DNA of 33,859 bases from an uncultured Marvinbryantia sp. (lineage in GTDB: Bacteria; Bacillota; Clostridia; Lachnospirales; Lachnospiraceae), in NCBI GenBank assembly GCA_934373455.1, contig CAKRON010000016.1, positions 1-33,859 of the forward strand, written 5' to 3'. Both the position numbers and the translations under genes were made by a program. Shown here one piece after another: positions 33,029 through 33,859 of this stretch. Below the pieces are notes generated by a model. It had not been told where the DNA came from and ran no database searches. It worked only from the letters and a program-made list of their open reading frames with translations. Every line of letters begins with the position of its first letter. Positions within the stretch are counted from its first letter, which is position 1.

Positions 33029-33859
33029 ATGATGAAATTGGGGTTACATACAGCAATTCTGCCTGATTATTCATTTGAACAGGTAGTGGATTACGCAGCT
33101 GAGACAGGCTTTAAAGGCCTGGAGGTCTGCTGTTGGCCGAATGAAAAAGCTACGCGCAGGTATGCAGGCGTTTCACATATTGATGTAGAAGACATGACAG
33201 AAGAGAAAGCGAAAAAATATGTGGAATATGCAGAGAAAAAGGGAATTACAATCGCAACACTTGCGTATTTCCCAAATCCATTATCAGATGATGAAGAAAC
33301 AGCCAAAAAATCACAGGAACATCTGATAAAAGTAATTGATGCAGCGGCACTTATGAATGTAAATCTTGTAACAACATTCATTGGAAAAAATAAAACAAAA
33401 ACAGTAGAAGAAAATCTGGAATTGATGGAACAGGTTTGGATTCCGATATTAAAACATGCAGAAGAGAAGAATGTTCGGATTGCAATCGAAAACTGTCCGA
33501 TGTATTTCACAAAAGATGAGTGGCCGGGTGGAAATAACCTGGCATCCACACCACAGGTATGGAGAAGAATGTTTGAGATGAGTCCAAATATCGGTTTGTG
33601 TTTCGATCCATCCCATATGATTCTTCTTGGGATGAATGTCTGGAAACCAGTAGTGGATTTTGCGGACCGCATCTATCATATTCATTTTAAAGATCTGCAG
33701 ATTGATCAGGAAAAAGTAGAAGAGTATGGAAGGTTCAGTTATCCGGGATTATGGCATACACCGAAGCTTCCGGGGTACGGAGACATAGATTTTCCAAAAC
33801 TGATCACAAACCTTCATGAAACAGGATTTAACGGATATGCCTGTCTGGAATGTGAAGAC
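33029..33859 (+). CDS. Sugar phosphate isomerase/epimerase-like TIM barrel, 3' end cut by the window
   Basis: 277 codons are visible with no stop; the gene runs off the right edge. It starts MMKLGLHTAILPDYSFEQVV after AAAGGAG (9-nt spacing; a second ATG follows at once at 33032). The metal-binding pattern of AP-endonuclease-2/xylose-isomerase-like barrels is present: Glu in IAIENCP, Asp and His in CFDPSHM, His in YHIHFKD and Glu in CLECED at the very end. Such proteins include IolE, IolI, hexulose-phosphate epimerases and D-tagatose/psicose 3-epimerases. Its 18-nt spacing to the Gfo/Idh/MocA gene indicates one operon. Only a few residues should be missing. Confidence 0.88.
   Translation, partial: MMKLGLHTAILPDYSFEQVVDYAAETGFKGLEVCCWPNEKATRRYAGVSHIDVEDMTEEKAKKYVEYAEKKGITIATLAYFPNPLSDDEETAKKSQEHLIKVIDAAALMNVNLVTTFIGKNKTKTVEENLELMEQVWIPILKHAEEKNVRIAIENCPMYFTKDEWPGGNNLASTPQVWRRMFEMSPNIGLCFDPSHMILLGMNVWKPVVDFADRIYHIHFKDLQIDQEKVEEYGRFSYPGLWHTPKLPGYGDIDFPKLITNLHETGFNGYACLECED

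Noticed and set aside
1..33859. CRISPR array, prophage, integrase or transposase gene
   Set aside because: No regularly spaced repeats and no protein with such motifs was seen; all long frames belong to ordinary metabolic, regulatory or transport genes.

Overview
The window reads as low-GC Clostridia, most probably a Lachnospiraceae chromosome. The support is the gene content: LL-diaminopimelate aminotransferase (dapL), ammonia-dependent AsnA, an archaeal-type AspRS with GatCAB under a T-box, class III ribonucleotide reductase, a family-2 type ThiF, and glnA followed by an ANTAR regulator. SD-type ribosome binding sites and sigma-A promoters are easy to read. Every recognisable gene lies on the + strand except one 49-codon ORF. 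I see no prophage, transposase, CRISPR array, tRNA or rRNA.

Layout. 1-4513: proA, a Gre-type elongation factor, a CdaR/PucR-type regulator and a membrane-anchored S41 protease. 4485-5098: a gene-poor, highly structured stretch. It holds the small minus-strand ORF with its own promoter and palindrome, then the glnA promoter, a terminator-like attenuator, a long nested hairpin and one copy of a 74-bp two-hairpin repeat that also forms the first 74 bp of the window, before proA. 5099-10162: glnA, an ANTAR regulator with a degenerate receiver, dapF, dapL and, from its own promoter, asnA. 10210-15130: an Asn-type T-box leader and the operon aspS2-gatC-gatA-gatB, which makes Asn-tRNA(Asn) by transamidation. 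15146-22665: a tightly spaced operon of a deacetylase-like lipoprotein, nrdD, a two-gene K+ uptake system, an amidohydrolase and a D-2-hydroxyacid dehydrogenase, closed by a strong terminator. 22738-24323: ABC ATPase and permease without a binding protein. 24348-26991: a soluble hybrid histidine kinase with its own promoter and terminator. 26994-30570: thiS-thiF-thiG-thiH-thiE, which makes the thiazole half of thiamine. 30587-33859: a ROK regulator, a Gfo/Idh/MocA oxidoreductase and a sugar isomerase/epimerase-like TIM barrel cut by the window end, apparently a sugar or polyol catabolic locus.

Together the first half is centred on glutamate, glutamine, aspartate and asparagine: Pro and Gln synthesis from Glu, the DAP branch from Asp, free Asn by AsnA and tRNA-bound Asn by AspRS2/GatCAB. 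The least explained material is non-coding: the repeat shared exactly by the proA and glnA leaders, with a shortened relative before the CdaR-type gene; the layered glnA leader; and the 49-codon minus-strand ORF whose promoter spacer holds a perfect inverted repeat. No wholly new multi-gene system is evident.
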